Position numbers and translations under genes: made by a program. Below are positions 16,186 to 24,698 of a stretch of 50,350 nucleotides of DNA, one piece after another. Numbering within the stretch: position 1 is the stretch's first letter; each line of letters begins with the position of its first letter. The notes below the pieces were generated by a model, which searched no databases, was not told the DNA's origin, and saw nothing but the letters and a program-made list of their open reading frames with translations. This DNA is from Pseudobdellovibrionaceae bacterium. Lineage in GTDB: Bacteria > Bdellovibrionota > Bdellovibrionia > Bdellovibrionales > Bdellovibrionaceae. The stretch is from the NCBI GenBank assembly GCA_013359135.1, contig JABWCN010000033.1:1-50350 (forward strand), in the 5' to 3' direction.

Positions 16186-17232
16186 ATGATACAATTTGAC
16201 CCATCTACATCCGTTTCTCCTGAATTTGGTATTTTTGGAATACCAACTGAAGAAAAAAATTCGCAACTTGTTTTGTTACCAGTTCCGTGGGAAGTAACAA
16301 CTTCTTATGGCGCTGGTGCATCGCTTGGTCCAGCTTTAATTCGAGAGGCCAGCTCACAGATTGATTTATTTGATCTTGAGACAGGAAAAGCTTACGAAGC
16401 TGGTTACTTTATGAAAGAAATTTCAGAGGATTTAAAAGTAAAAAATGATATTTTAAAAGAAAAAGCGCAAAAAGTTATTCAATTACGTACTGACTTATCT
16501 AATGATGAACAACTAATCAATTCGCTTTGTAATGATGTCAACTCGGGTTGTGCTGATATGGTGAATTGGGTTTATGAACATTCAAAAAAAATTTTAGCAG
16601 AAAACAAACTTTTGGGCTTGATTGGAGGAGATCACTCTACTCCACTTGGTGCAATACGTGCTCTTGCCGAAAAGTATAACGGGAATTTTGCAGTTTTACA
16701 TTTTGACGCCCATGCCGATCTTCGTAATGCTTATCAAGGATTCAAACATTCTCATGCTTCCATTATGTACAATGTTATGAATGAAAATATAAAACCCAAA
16801 AAACTGGTACAAGTGGGTATCAGAGATTTTTGTGAAGAAGAGTTCAACTACATCCAATCCAGAGAAGACATTAAAACTTTTTTCGACCTAGATCTTAAAA
16901 AGAAATTACTCAATGGTAAAAGTTGGGATCTTATCTGCCAAGAAATACTCAATGAATTACCCGAAAAAGTTTATATTTCTTTTGATATTGATGGACTGGA
17001 TCCAGTTTATTGTCCTAACACAGGGACACCAGTACCTGGTGGACTTTCTATTGATCAAGTTTTTTATTTATTTCAACTTCTACATAAAAACAAAAAACAA
17101 ATCATAGGTTTCGACTTAAATGAAGTTTCTTCTGGTGGTTTACCTATTGATGAAGCTTCTGAATGGGATGGAAATGTTGGATCTAGAGTACTATACAAGC
17201 TTTGTGGATGGAGTATTTTAACTAATCATTAA
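16186..17232 (+). CDS. Agmatinase-family ureohydrolase
   Basis: Binuclear-manganese ureohydrolase, probably agmatine to putrescine plus urea; arginase or formimidoglutamase activity is not excluded. The ATG at 16186 is preferred (AGAGGT upstream); the frame is also open to 16153. Mn ligands are all present: GGDH (H150), DAHADLR (D174, H176, D178) and SFDIDGLDP (D267, D269). The long insert with YQGFKHSHASIMYN is typical of the ~350-residue agmatinase group common in Bacteroidetes rather than the ~300-residue E. coli SpeB. With SpeA in the same window, the arginine-to-putrescine pathway is a sensible reading. Terminated by the hairpin at 17242-17274. Confidence 0.85.
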   Translation: MIQFDPSTSVSPEFGIFGIPTEEKNSQLVLLPVPWEVTTSYGAGASLGPALIREASSQIDLFDLETGKAYEAGYFMKEISEDLKVKNDILKEKAQKVIQLRTDLSNDEQLINSLCNDVNSGCADMVNWVYEHSKKILAENKLLGLIGGDHSTPLGAIRALAEKYNGNFAVLHFDAHADLRNAYQGFKHSHASIMYNVMNENIKPKKLVQVGIRDFCEEEFNYIQSREDIKTFFDLDLKKKLLNGKSWDLICQEILNELPEKVYISFDIDGLDPVYCPNTGTPVPGGLSIDQVFYLFQLLHKNKKQIIGFDLNEVSSGGLPIDEASEWDGNVGSRVLYKLCGWSILTNH

Positions 17233-17241
17233 GCTCAAAAT

Positions 17242-17274
17242 AAAAAAAGAGAGACCCCTCATCTCTCTTTTTTT
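17242..17274. terminator. Bidirectional terminator between ureohydrolase and DksA-like gene
   Basis: AAAAAAAGAGAGA (17242-17254) pairs perfectly with TCTCTCTTTTTTT (17262-17274) around a 7-base loop CCCCTCA. Flanking A and T runs let it work on both strands. It lies 9 bases after the ureohydrolase stop and 78 bases past the convergent DksA-like stop. Confidence 0.88.
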
Positions 17275-17351
17275 ATCAAACCACTTAAATGACTAACAAC
17301 TTCTAAATATTTTTGCGTTTGATACAAAATTAGAAGGCAATGTTTATAGCC

Positions 17352-17732
17352 CTATCCTCGAGCATACCTTTTATTCATCGATTCCCTTATCTCGGCCCCC
17401 TCAATACTTAGCCTTGTCCAGGGTATCGCTCTTAATCTTTCTGGCTCGATAACTTCTTCAGTTTCTTCACAAAGACCAAAAGTACCATTTTCAATTCTTG
17501 CCAGGGCACTTTCAATTTCCATGAGCTGATTTCTGAGTCTATCTTGCATATTAACAAACTCTTGCTCAGCTAAAACTCTTACAGTTTGATCGGCTTCATC
17601 TCCACCAGTTTCTAAACCGTCCAACTGATGTTTTGCCTCTCTTACACGATTAAGCAAATCAGTCTTATTTTGCATAAGTCTTTGCTTACACTCTGCTATT
17701 AACTTTTGTGATATACCGGCAATCCCTGCCAT
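17352..17732 (-). CDS. TraR/DksA-family protein lacking the zinc finger
   Basis: Probable RNA polymerase secondary-channel regulator. The 126-residue protein is a helical hairpin whose tip carries acidic residues (GGDEADQT, D45, D48), matching the DxxD(x)A tip of DksA that reaches the active centre. The zinc-finger region reads FGLCEETEEVIEPERLRAIP: only one cysteine (C88) of the four survives, and the later CxxC pair is replaced by WTRLSIEGAEI. The overall line (RLRAIPWTR) is conserved, so this is a non-zinc variant, not a broken gene. Such variants are known in related deltaproteobacterial proteins from general family knowledge. Its exact job (stringent response or other) is not shown by the sequence. 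Confidence 0.85.
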   Translation of the reverse strand: MAGIAGISQKLIAECKQRLMQNKTDLLNRVREAKHQLDGLETGGDEADQTVRVLAEQEFVNMQDRLRNQLMEIESALARIENGTFGLCEETEEVIEPERLRAIPWTRLSIEGAEIRESMNKRYARG

Positions 17733-17994
17733 ACTTCCCCTCCTTAATTTACCAATTAACAGTCTCGGGTAGTTCTAATCCTTGACTATTCTTATCGGAA
17801 ACTCATGAAACTTCTTTAGTCTTTAATGAAGCTCCATTTTGGAACTGACTTATTAAGAACGAGTTTTGAAATTATTGCAAGATTTTTCTTAAAATGACTT
17901 AAATTTTTTAACTTATTGATATTATTAGTTATTTTTATGGATCTATTATGATTTGGTTAAAAAGTGAATCTTTATCTGAACAAATGTCATGATC

Positions 17995-18393
17995 TTATTT
18001 TTTACCATAACATTTTGCTAATTTATTAATCAAAACATCAGATATTTTGTTTAATTTTTCAGCTAACTTAGTAGATTTATCACTTCTTATAGATAAAGCT
18101 TGAGTTGTTAACTTAATATCTTGGATTTGCTTTTTTTCTAAATAGCCTTGATTCATCTCGGCATCTAAATGCGTAGATTTCAAGTTAGAGACTGCTGTAT
18201 CTAAACTTTCCGTTAATGAAGAAATCAGCTGCTGATGAGCTTTCTTCATTGCATTTACCTCTTCAGCAAGATCGTTACACCTAGTAACTTCAGTGTCGAT
18301 AGCTCCTACAGCCCAAGTATAATGTGAAAAAAATATAAAACTCATATAGAGTATAACTGCAGTTCTAATCAAGAAACCCTCCCAAAAGTTCAT
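17995..18393 (-). CDS. Hypothetical exported helical protein
   Basis: No family recognised. The ATG at 18393 is chosen because GAGG lies about 8 bases upstream; the frame is open 13 codons further. Product of 132 residues with a long hydrophobic start (RTAVILYMSFIFFSHYTWAVGA, cleavage near VGA), then an all-helical, coiled-coil-like mature part with Cys near each end (TRCNDLAEE and LAKCYGKK) that could bridge. It is probably periplasmic. The TetR gene lies 65 bases upstream on the same strand, so the two may share a transcript. Confidence 0.55.
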   Translation of the reverse strand: MNFWEGFLIRTAVILYMSFIFFSHYTWAVGAIDTEVTRCNDLAEEVNAMKKAHQQLISSLTESLDTAVSNLKSTHLDAEMNQGYLEKKQIQDIKLTTQALSIRSDKSTKLAEKLNKISDVLINKLAKCYGKK

Positions 18394-18458
18394 GTTTAGC
18401 CTCTTGAATAGAACTAGCAATTTAAGGTCCAACTCATCTCAAAGACAACGAACTTCAA

Positions 18459-19085
18459 CTACAACATTGGGTCAGAATTGATAAACTTTTCAAACTCCTC
18501 ACGAGTTTTTCCAATAGTGTATGGCAATAAAAGCCTTGTCACATGAGTCTTACCACGCTCAATAGACCTTCTTCCCGGAGATTTATCCGTACTTTCAAAA
18601 AACTGTAAAAAAGTAGTAGCCATGGCTAGCAAAGATTCAAACACATAAAGCATCTCTTTATCATTCTTAACTTCTACCATTTTACCTTCTGCAACCCAGT
18701 GACGATAAAGAACTTTCATCAACTTCATCATCTTTTCCATGTGCACCTTCCACATTTTACTCAGACCAACGTCCTTTCTGCGAAGAGAATACATTTCTCG
18801 GTGGAAGAATCTATACTTCCAATAAACCTCAAAATTATCATCTACGAATTGCATAGGTGAGGATTTTGAGCTTCTTTTAGGGCGCCAAATCTTATATGTT
18901 TCTTTGCACATACGTTTATACAGCTCCAAAATGATTTCCTCTTTATTGTCATAATGGAAATACAAATTTCCTGGAGAGATATTCATAGCCTTAGCGATAT
19001 GATTTGTTGTTATAGCAACGACACCGTTGCGGTTAAATAATTCAATTGAGGTATCTAAAATTCTGTCTTTAGTTTTCATATCCAT
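18459..19085 (-). CDS. TetR/AcrR-family transcriptional regulator
   Basis: 208 residues. The N-terminal DNA-binding domain (about 4-50) has the standard TetR pattern: DRILDTSIELFNRNGVVAITTNHIAKAM, then NISPGNLYFHYDNKEEII, where NLYFHYDNKEE is the recognition-helix end. The ligand domain (about 60-208) is all helical with no known ligand signature; it resembles the DUF-type TetR C-domains of Gram-negative bacteria with the YWKYRFFHREMYSLRR segment. It is divergently transcribed from the transpeptidase gene at 19185, so it may control that gene, itself, or fatty-acid/efflux genes elsewhere. Confidence 0.93.
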   Translation of the reverse strand: MDMKTKDRILDTSIELFNRNGVVAITTNHIAKAMNISPGNLYFHYDNKEEIILELYKRMCKETYKIWRPKRSSKSSPMQFVDDNFEVYWKYRFFHREMYSLRRKDVGLSKMWKVHMEKMMKLMKVLYRHWVAEGKMVEVKNDKEMLYVFESLLAMATTFLQFFESTDKSPGRRSIERGKTHVTRLLLPYTIGKTREEFEKFINSDPML

Positions 19086-19184
19086 GCTATATAGGCTTAG
19101 GTCTACAAATCTTCAATAATTATTTAGACTTAACACCAAGTCCAACTTGAAGTCTGTAAAAAAAAGGTGTTAAAATCTAAAGAT

Positions 19185-20459
19185 ATGCGACTTTTTACAA
19201 AACTTAAATACTCAGTCCCTATTTTTTTCTTTTTACTCACTTCTATTGCTATACTTACTGCCTTCAGTTCTGAAGAAACTGAAGTTGAAAAAGTAGAATC
19301 CCAAATTAAGAAGAATCTTGAAGAACGACAATCTGTCGCAAAAATCATCACTCCACATATAAAAAAAAATCAGTTTCCAACTGAAATTGAATTTGCTCTT
19401 AAGGAAAATGACTCCCAAGAAAAGTATTCTGTTGAATATAATTTAGACCCTAGATTGCAAAAAGAAGCTGATGGTCTATTCAAACGTTACAAACCAGATT
19501 ATGGAGCAGTTGTTCTAATGGAAGCGACAACAGGAAAAATTCTAGCACTCTCTAGCTTTCAAAAAGATGATCAAAAAGCACCCAACTTGGCTCTAAGGGC
19601 AAGCTATCCTGCAGCTTCTTTATTTAAAATTATTACAGCAAGTGCCGCTGTTGAAAAAGCTGGAGTCTCTCCATACCACACCATTTACTTTAATGGTGGA
19701 AACTACACTCTTTACAAAAAAAATGTTATGTCTGACAAGGTAACAAAGTGGACACGAAAAATAACCCTCAAGGAAGCTTTTGCTAGATCCATCAATACCG
19801 CTTTTGGTCGCCTAAGCCTTGAGAAACTTGAACCTACCGATTTACTTGAGTTTGCCAATCGCTTCATGTTTAATCAAGAAATTCCAGCTGACTTTGAAGT
19901 TGAAAAAGGAAATGCAATAGTCCCTCTTGAAAAAGGTTTTGAACTAACAGAAGTTGCCTCCGGATATAATAAAAATAACACGATAAGTCCGATTCAAGGG
20001 GCTATGATCGCTGGGGCCGTTGTTAACGATGGCAAAATGCAAATACCTTACTTAGTTGATCACATTAAAAATCAACACGGAGAAGTTGTCTACAAAGGTG
20101 AGCCTTTAGACAAAGGTTTTATTATGACAGTCGAATCCGCTAATCAAATGCGCCAAATGATGGAGCAAACGGTTCTTGGGGGAACTTCCAGAAAAAGCTT
20201 TAGACAACTAGTAAAAGACAAACGCTTCAAAGAAATAGAAATGGGTGGAAAAACAGGCCACCTAACAGGAGACAATCCCAAAGGTAGAGTAGACTGGTTC
20301 ATAGGTTATGCAACTGATGAAGAAAATCGAAAATTAGCCGTAGCAGCTATCACTGTAAATAAAAAATTTTGGACAGTTAAATCTTCTTATATAGGTCAAT
20401 TTATGTTTAAATCTTATTTTGAGCCTCTCATGAAAAAGAAAAGTGTAGCAGCGAGATAA
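19185..20459 (+). CDS. Penicillin-binding protein transpeptidase domain protein
   Basis: Membrane-anchored D,D-transpeptidase-like enzyme that crosslinks peptidoglycan. A single N-terminal TM (SVPIFFFLLTSIAILTAF) is followed by a helical linker and the transpeptidase domain with all three motifs: SxxK (PAASLFKI; S145, K148), SxN (SINT) and KTG (GGKTGHLTGD). There is no glycosyltransferase or PBP dimerisation domain, so at 424 residues it is a short class B-like protein. The second SxN-type segment and the FELTEVASGYNKNNTISP helix are as in FtsI/PBP2 relatives. The ATG at 19185 is chosen; a GTG 6 codons upstream is possible. No strong ribosome site is seen. It may be regulated by the divergent TetR. 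Confidence 0.9.
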   Translation: MRLFTKLKYSVPIFFFLLTSIAILTAFSSEETEVEKVESQIKKNLEERQSVAKIITPHIKKNQFPTEIEFALKENDSQEKYSVEYNLDPRLQKEADGLFKRYKPDYGAVVLMEATTGKILALSSFQKDDQKAPNLALRASYPAASLFKIITASAAVEKAGVSPYHTIYFNGGNYTLYKKNVMSDKVTKWTRKITLKEAFARSINTAFGRLSLEKLEPTDLLEFANRFMFNQEIPADFEVEKGNAIVPLEKGFELTEVASGYNKNNTISPIQGAMIAGAVVNDGKMQIPYLVDHIKNQHGEVVYKGEPLDKGFIMTVESANQMRQMMEQTVLGGTSRKSFRQLVKDKRFKEIEMGGKTGHLTGDNPKGRVDWFIGYATDEENRKLAVAAITVNKKFWTVKSSYIGQFMFKSYFEPLMKKKSVAAR

Positions 20460-20464
20460 TTTAT

Positions 20465-20497
20465 AAAAAAAGGACTCTATACCTAGTCTCTTTTTTT
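20465..20497. terminator. Terminator after the transpeptidase gene
   Basis: AAAAAAGGACT (20465-20475) pairs with AGTCTCTTTTTTT (20485-20497) with one mismatch/bulge, followed by T residues. The A-run on the left makes it usable from both strands. The fxsA stop codon (20483-20485) lies within it. Confidence 0.7.
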
Positions 20498-21025
20498 ATC
20501 TTCAATTAACTGAATTTCTTCAATCTTTTTATAACTAGCATCTATTATATCATTCTCTTGAGGTTCAACTTTTGTATTTATAAAATCTTCTGAGTTGACA
20601 CCACCTCCTGGTCTATCTCCAAACGTTTTATAATAAAATTTAAAATTTCCATTCCCAAACTGTCCAAAATTTTGAGAAAATTTTTGTGTTTGAGAAAATA
20701 CTTTATTCACCAAAAACCCTTGAAATCCCCAGGCCAAAATAGAACGTATGAATGGTAACATCAGAGTTAAACCAAAAACTTTGGAAAAAAAGGAAGGAAA
20801 GATCAAGAGTATGGCGGCCAAAAAAGTAAGTCCTTTTTTAATGACTTCTTTTGATGGATTACCATCAGTTTGCACATCCATTAAAAAATTTCTACTCTGG
20901 ACTCTTAAAACTAAAAACCCTAAAATGGTTGGAATTAAATAGACCAAAACTGAATACCAAAAACCAATTTGATTGACAAAAATTATAAAAATAAAAATTT
21001 CTAAAAAAAATAGCAATAAAGGCAT
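20483..21025 (-). CDS. fxsA: FxsA family membrane protein
   Basis: Small inner-membrane protein of the FxsA family (in E. coli overexpression relieves phage T7 exclusion by plasmid F; its native role is unclear). Four TM segments are visible: LLFFLEIFIFIIFV, YSVLVYLIPTILGFLVLR, LTFLAAILLIFPSFF, LTLMLPFIRSILAW. Family features include the RVQSRNF link after TM2. A hydrophilic C-terminal tail of about 60 residues follows (NGNFKFYYKTFGD onward), which matches the family's variable tail. AAGGA lies about 6 bases before the ATG. It is 12 bases after exonuclease III, so the two form an operon. Confidence 0.82.
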   Translation of the reverse strand: MPLLLFFLEIFIFIIFVNQIGFWYSVLVYLIPTILGFLVLRVQSRNFLMDVQTDGNPSKEVIKKGLTFLAAILLIFPSFFSKVFGLTLMLPFIRSILAWGFQGFLVNKVFSQTQKFSQNFGQFGNGNFKFYYKTFGDRPGGGVNSEDFINTKVEPQENDIIDASYKKIEEIQLIEDKKRD

Positions 21026-21037
21026 AAAATTCCTTTT

Positions 21038-21805
21038 CTAAATTATATATTCAGCAACAACGGGACAGTGGTCACTTCCCTCTACTTGATCTAACACATC
21101 TGAGTGCTTTAAATTCATAGCTGTTTTAACTGTTGAGCATATATAATCTATCCGCCATCCACGGTTTGAAATTCTAGCAAGCTCGCGGTAGCTCCACCAT
21201 GAGTATTTATCCTTAACACCAGGATTTTTTTGTCTAAAGGAATCTACAAATCCTAGATCTATAAATTTATCAAACCACAATCTCTCTTCTGGTAAAAACC
21301 CACTAACAGAAGAAAGTCTAATAGGATCAAAAACATCTATTTCTTTATGGGCAACATTATAATCGCCAACAACTATTATTTCTTTGCCATTATGAATCAA
21401 GTTACTTAAATGGGCGTTTAATCTTTGCAAAAAAACTTGTTTAAACTGATGCCGCTCATCACCAGACCCACCATTTGGAAAATAAATATTAAATAAAATA
21501 AATTTCCCAAAATCAGAAATAACCGTTCTACCCTCTTCCTCATACTCATTAAAACCAAACTGGGTCTGCACCTGCAAAGGCTTTTCTTTTGAAAAAGTAG
21601 CCACACCTGAGTAACCTTTTCTTTTGGCAGAAGACCATAAGAAATGTTCGTAACCAAGCGATTTCAAATCACCTTCTACTTGATCTATTTGCGCTTTGGT
21701 TTCTTGAATGCAAAAAATATCTGCATTCTCTTTTTTAACAAAATCAAGAAGACCCTTCTTGGCGCAAGCTCTAATTCCATTGACATTCCAACTGATGATT
21801 TTCAT
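21038..21805 (-). CDS. xth: Exodeoxyribonuclease III
   Basis: Mg-dependent AP endonuclease/3'-5' exonuclease for base-excision repair. Motifs: SWNVNGIRA (N7), QETKAQ (Glu of the metal site), the IVVGDYNVAH block with Asp and Asn of the active site, LSSVSGFLPEERLW, and the C-terminal GSDHCPVVAEY with the catalytic Asp-His. 255 residues, normal length. The ATG at 21805 is chosen because MKIISWNVNG is the usual family start; the frame also has a TTG three codons upstream. No ribosome site is clear. It is followed by fxsA. Confidence 0.95.
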   Translation of the reverse strand: MKIISWNVNGIRACAKKGLLDFVKKENADIFCIQETKAQIDQVEGDLKSLGYEHFLWSSAKRKGYSGVATFSKEKPLQVQTQFGFNEYEEEGRTVISDFGKFILFNIYFPNGGSGDERHQFKQVFLQRLNAHLSNLIHNGKEIIVVGDYNVAHKEIDVFDPIRLSSVSGFLPEERLWFDKFIDLGFVDSFRQKNPGVKDKYSWWSYRELARISNRGWRIDYICSTVKTAMNLKHSDVLDQVEGSDHCPVVAEYII

Positions 21806-21857
21806 GATGATCAAAATACACTATTTTTAAAGAATTTCTAGCGAATAAGGAAAATTT

Positions 21858-22385
21858 ATGCTGTTTATCGATAGTTCTGCTCCAGACTTTTCTACAGAAG
21901 CCGTATTTGACAGTGGAGAAATTAAAAAAGTTTCGCTTTCAGACTATAAAGGTAAGTGGATTGTTTTATTTTTTTATCCCCTTGATTTTACCTTTGTTTG
22001 TCCAACAGAAATTACTCAGTTTCGTGAACACCTAAAAGAATTTAAAGATTCCTCTGCGATCCTTTTGGGCTGTTCAATAGACTCAGTTCATTCACACAAA
22101 AGATGGCTTAGAGATGACCTTGGTAATTTGGGCTTTGGTTTACTTTCTGATTTAACTCATAGCATTTCTAGAAGTTATGGAGTTCTAAATGAAACAGAAG
22201 GTATTGCCACAAGAGGAACTTTTATCATTAGCCCAGAACAAAAAATTCAATACATTAGCATTCATAATTTTGACGTAGGAAGAAATGCAAAAGAAATTTT
22301 GAGAGTATTAAATGCCTGTCAATCAGGAGAACTTTGCCAGGCTGGATGGAAAAAAGGTGACCATCACTTAAAGCCAGTAAAATAA
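21858..22385 (+). CDS. 2-Cys peroxiredoxin (AhpC/TSA family)
   Basis: Thiol peroxidase that reduces H2O2 and organic hydroperoxides. Residues PLDFTFVCPTEITQF contain the peroxidatic Cys (C48) with the Thr and Pro of the active site; Arg near RGTFII completes it. The C-terminal GELCQAGWKKGDH contains the resolving Cys (C160) of typical 2-Cys Prx, which forms a dimer disulfide. At 175 residues it is slightly shorter than most. It is on the plus strand, divergent from exonuclease III, and upstream of the ATP-grasp-like and CorA genes with gaps of about 20 bases, so a three-gene operon is likely. Confidence 0.93.
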   Translation: MLFIDSSAPDFSTEAVFDSGEIKKVSLSDYKGKWIVLFFYPLDFTFVCPTEITQFREHLKEFKDSSAILLGCSIDSVHSHKRWLRDDLGNLGFGLLSDLTHSISRSYGVLNETEGIATRGTFIISPEQKIQYISIHNFDVGRNAKEILRVLNACQSGELCQAGWKKGDHHLKPVK

Positions 22386-22404
22386 GGATTCAGCAGATTA
22401 ACTT

Positions 22405-23580
22405 ATGGAAACAAATTTAAAAGAACGCTTTCTTCAATCCCTAAAAAATCATTACCCTCAAATTAACTCACAACATAATATTGATCAACTTATAGACGAA
22501 AATCTTCTTTGTCCATTCACTCTAACTCTTCCTCAACAAGTGATGGTTGATATTGAATCTTTTATTAAGAATTTTTTTTCATTAAGAGAAACACCGTCTT
22601 ATTCCAGTTTCTTATTATCTAAATATAAGAAAAACGATCTTGTTGATCCAGGAAATAAGTCTTTATTTATGAGTTATGATTTTCATCTGGATGAACAACT
22701 GCAACCTCAACTTATAGAAGTAAATACCAATGCTGCTTTTTTAGCGTTAGGCTATCACCTCTATGAAACGCTGCAAGTTCCCAAAGGGACAAATTTTCAA
22801 CTGAGTGATCTAAAAAATGACTTTTTGCAAGAGTTAGAACTTCAAAAAAACAAGGCACCAACTCAGACTCCAAAAGTTTTGATTATCGATGAAAATCCTG
22901 AGCAACAAAGACTATTTATAGAATTTTTAGTTTATCAAGAACTTCTTAAGTCTTTTGGATGGAGTTGTTCCATAGCTGACTACAAAAATATTGAGTCATA
23001 TGATTTTAATTTTATTTATAATCGCTGGACAGATTTTTATTTTTCACAACCAAATTCAGCACACTTAAAAGAACTTTATTCTAGTAAAAAGGTTTGTTTC
23101 TCTCCAAATCCGTATGAATATTTTTTGCAAGCTGACAAACAAAGGCTTATCGATATTCACTCAACAGAACTCTGGGAAAAAGTTTCGTTTCCCTTAGATA
23201 AAAAACTTTTTCTTCAGAAACACATCCCTTTTTCTCAAATTATCGATTCAAATAATAAATCAAACCTTTGGGAGCAAAGGAAAAAACTTTTTTTCAAGCC
23301 ATTAAATTCTTTTGGATCTAAACAAACATATAAAGGAGCATCTATATCAAGGAAAACTTTCGAAGAATTTAATATGAATGAATTTTTAGCTCAGGAATAT
23401 ATTTCTGCACCAGAAATAGATCATGAAACGCCCGAAGGTAAAGACAAGTTTAAATATGATTTAAGATGCTATGCCTACAAAGACCAATTACAACTTGTTG
23501 TAGCAAGAGTCTACAAAGGGCAAGTGACAAATTTGAAAACTAAGTACGGTGGTTTTGCAGCTATTAAATGGCAAAACTAA
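22405..23580 (+). CDS. ATP-grasp-like protein, substrate unknown
   Basis: Not assigned to a named enzyme. The 391-residue protein shows ATP-grasp-like features in its C-terminal half: FFKPLNSFGSKQTYKGAS (glycine-rich ATP loop, about 296-313), FLAQEYI (the hinge strand preceding ATP binding), and FKYDLRCYAYKDQLQLVVARVYKGQVTN (in pieces), resembling the metal-binding core of glutathione/glutathionylspermidine-type ligases. The N-terminal half has LIEVNTNAAFLALG, similar to the EiNtN motif of such ligases. This suggests a carboxylate-amine ligase or peptide tailoring enzyme, but neither substrate nor partner is visible. It lies between the peroxiredoxin and CorA genes, which gives no clear hint. 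Confidence 0.5.
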   Translation: METNLKERFLQSLKNHYPQINSQHNIDQLIDENLLCPFTLTLPQQVMVDIESFIKNFFSLRETPSYSSFLLSKYKKNDLVDPGNKSLFMSYDFHLDEQLQPQLIEVNTNAAFLALGYHLYETLQVPKGTNFQLSDLKNDFLQELELQKNKAPTQTPKVLIIDENPEQQRLFIEFLVYQELLKSFGWSCSIADYKNIESYDFNFIYNRWTDFYFSQPNSAHLKELYSSKKVCFSPNPYEYFLQADKQRLIDIHSTELWEKVSFPLDKKLFLQKHIPFSQIIDSNNKSNLWEQRKKLFFKPLNSFGSKQTYKGASISRKTFEEFNMNEFLAQEYISAPEIDHETPEGKDKFKYDLRCYAYKDQLQLVVARVYKGQVTNLKTKYGGFAAIKWQN

Positions 23581-23602
23581 TATTTGTTGAGTAAAATATT
23601 TT

Positions 23603-24538
23603 ATGAAAAAAACTTTATTATCTCTTAAAAATTCTCAATGGCTAGATGTAGTTGATCCTAATCGCAATGAACTATCAGAAATTGCTGAAAAATTCGAATT
23701 AAATTTAAAAACTTTAGAGACGTGCCTTGATCCAGAACATCTGCCAAAATTTGAAATTCACGATTCTTTTACATTTTTAATTATTAGAATTTATGATCCA
23801 CATAAAAAATCAACTGCCGACACAATCCAAGATCTAACTACTAAATTAGCACTGTTAATTACTAAAAATTTGATTTTGACAGTTCATCGACTAGATCAAG
23901 ATTTTATTAAAACCTTTAGAGCTAAAGTTGAAAAAAATGGCGACAACTTAATGGCAAAAGATTTAATCAAAGAGATTATCACACAATCAATCATGAGTTA
24001 CGATGCCCCATTAACCGATTTAGAAAGCAAAGTTGAAGCGTTTGAACAAAATGTGCTGCGAATAAAAACACTAAATAAAATTCTGAAAGATGGATTTATA
24101 CTTAAGCGTCGGGCCTCTGTTTTTAAAAAAATTCTTAAACTTTCAATTGATATAATTAATAAACTCGTTAGTAAAACTGATTTAAATACCAATGATTTTC
24201 AAGACCTTAGAGACTCTATGGACACCTTGTTATTTTACAGTGAAGATGTCTTAGAAAATGTTAACAATCTCATCCACCTTCATATTGCACTCACTTCTCA
24301 AAAAATTAATGATGCATCATTTAAAACCAACGAAGTAATGAGAACATTAACCGTGTTTTCAATTTTTTTCTTACCTTTAAACTTTATTGCTGGAGTTTAC
24401 GGAATGAACTTTGAAAATATTCCCGAATTAAAACATCCCTTCGGTTATTACTATACAATTTTTGCTATGGTAATCATTTCTGCTATCGTCTTATGGTGGA
24501 TCAAAAGAAAAGGCCTTTTAGGCAACGAAGACACCTAG
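23603..24538 (+). CDS. corA: CorA-family magnesium/cobalt transporter
   Basis: Homopentameric divalent-cation channel of the inner membrane. The cytoplasmic domain (1-245) is mixed alpha/beta then long helical. Two C-terminal TMs follow; the signature YGMNF (at the end of TM1, preceded by FSIFFLPLNFIAGV) is the selectivity motif. The second TM is YYTIFAMVIISAIVLWWI, and the tail is KRKGLLG. 311 residues, normal for the compact CorA group. Other CorA-like clades transport Zn or Ni, so the exact ion is not certain. Confidence 0.92.
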   Translation: MKKTLLSLKNSQWLDVVDPNRNELSEIAEKFELNLKTLETCLDPEHLPKFEIHDSFTFLIIRIYDPHKKSTADTIQDLTTKLALLITKNLILTVHRLDQDFIKTFRAKVEKNGDNLMAKDLIKEIITQSIMSYDAPLTDLESKVEAFEQNVLRIKTLNKILKDGFILKRRASVFKKILKLSIDIINKLVSKTDLNTNDFQDLRDSMDTLLFYSEDVLENVNNLIHLHIALTSQKINDASFKTNEVMRTLTVFSIFFLPLNFIAGVYGMNFENIPELKHPFGYYYTIFAMVIISAIVLWWIKRKGLLGNEDT

Positions 24539-24698
24539 GCATCAATCTGGTTTCACTTATGAATACTGCTGTTTTATTAATATAATTGCTTGTAAGGTGT
24601 TAAACTAGTTCAAGGTCCAATATTTTTCCAATAACTGTCTCGTCATAGAAACAACATTTATTCAAGCTAGGCAAATAAACTGCCGAAGACGTTTCAAC

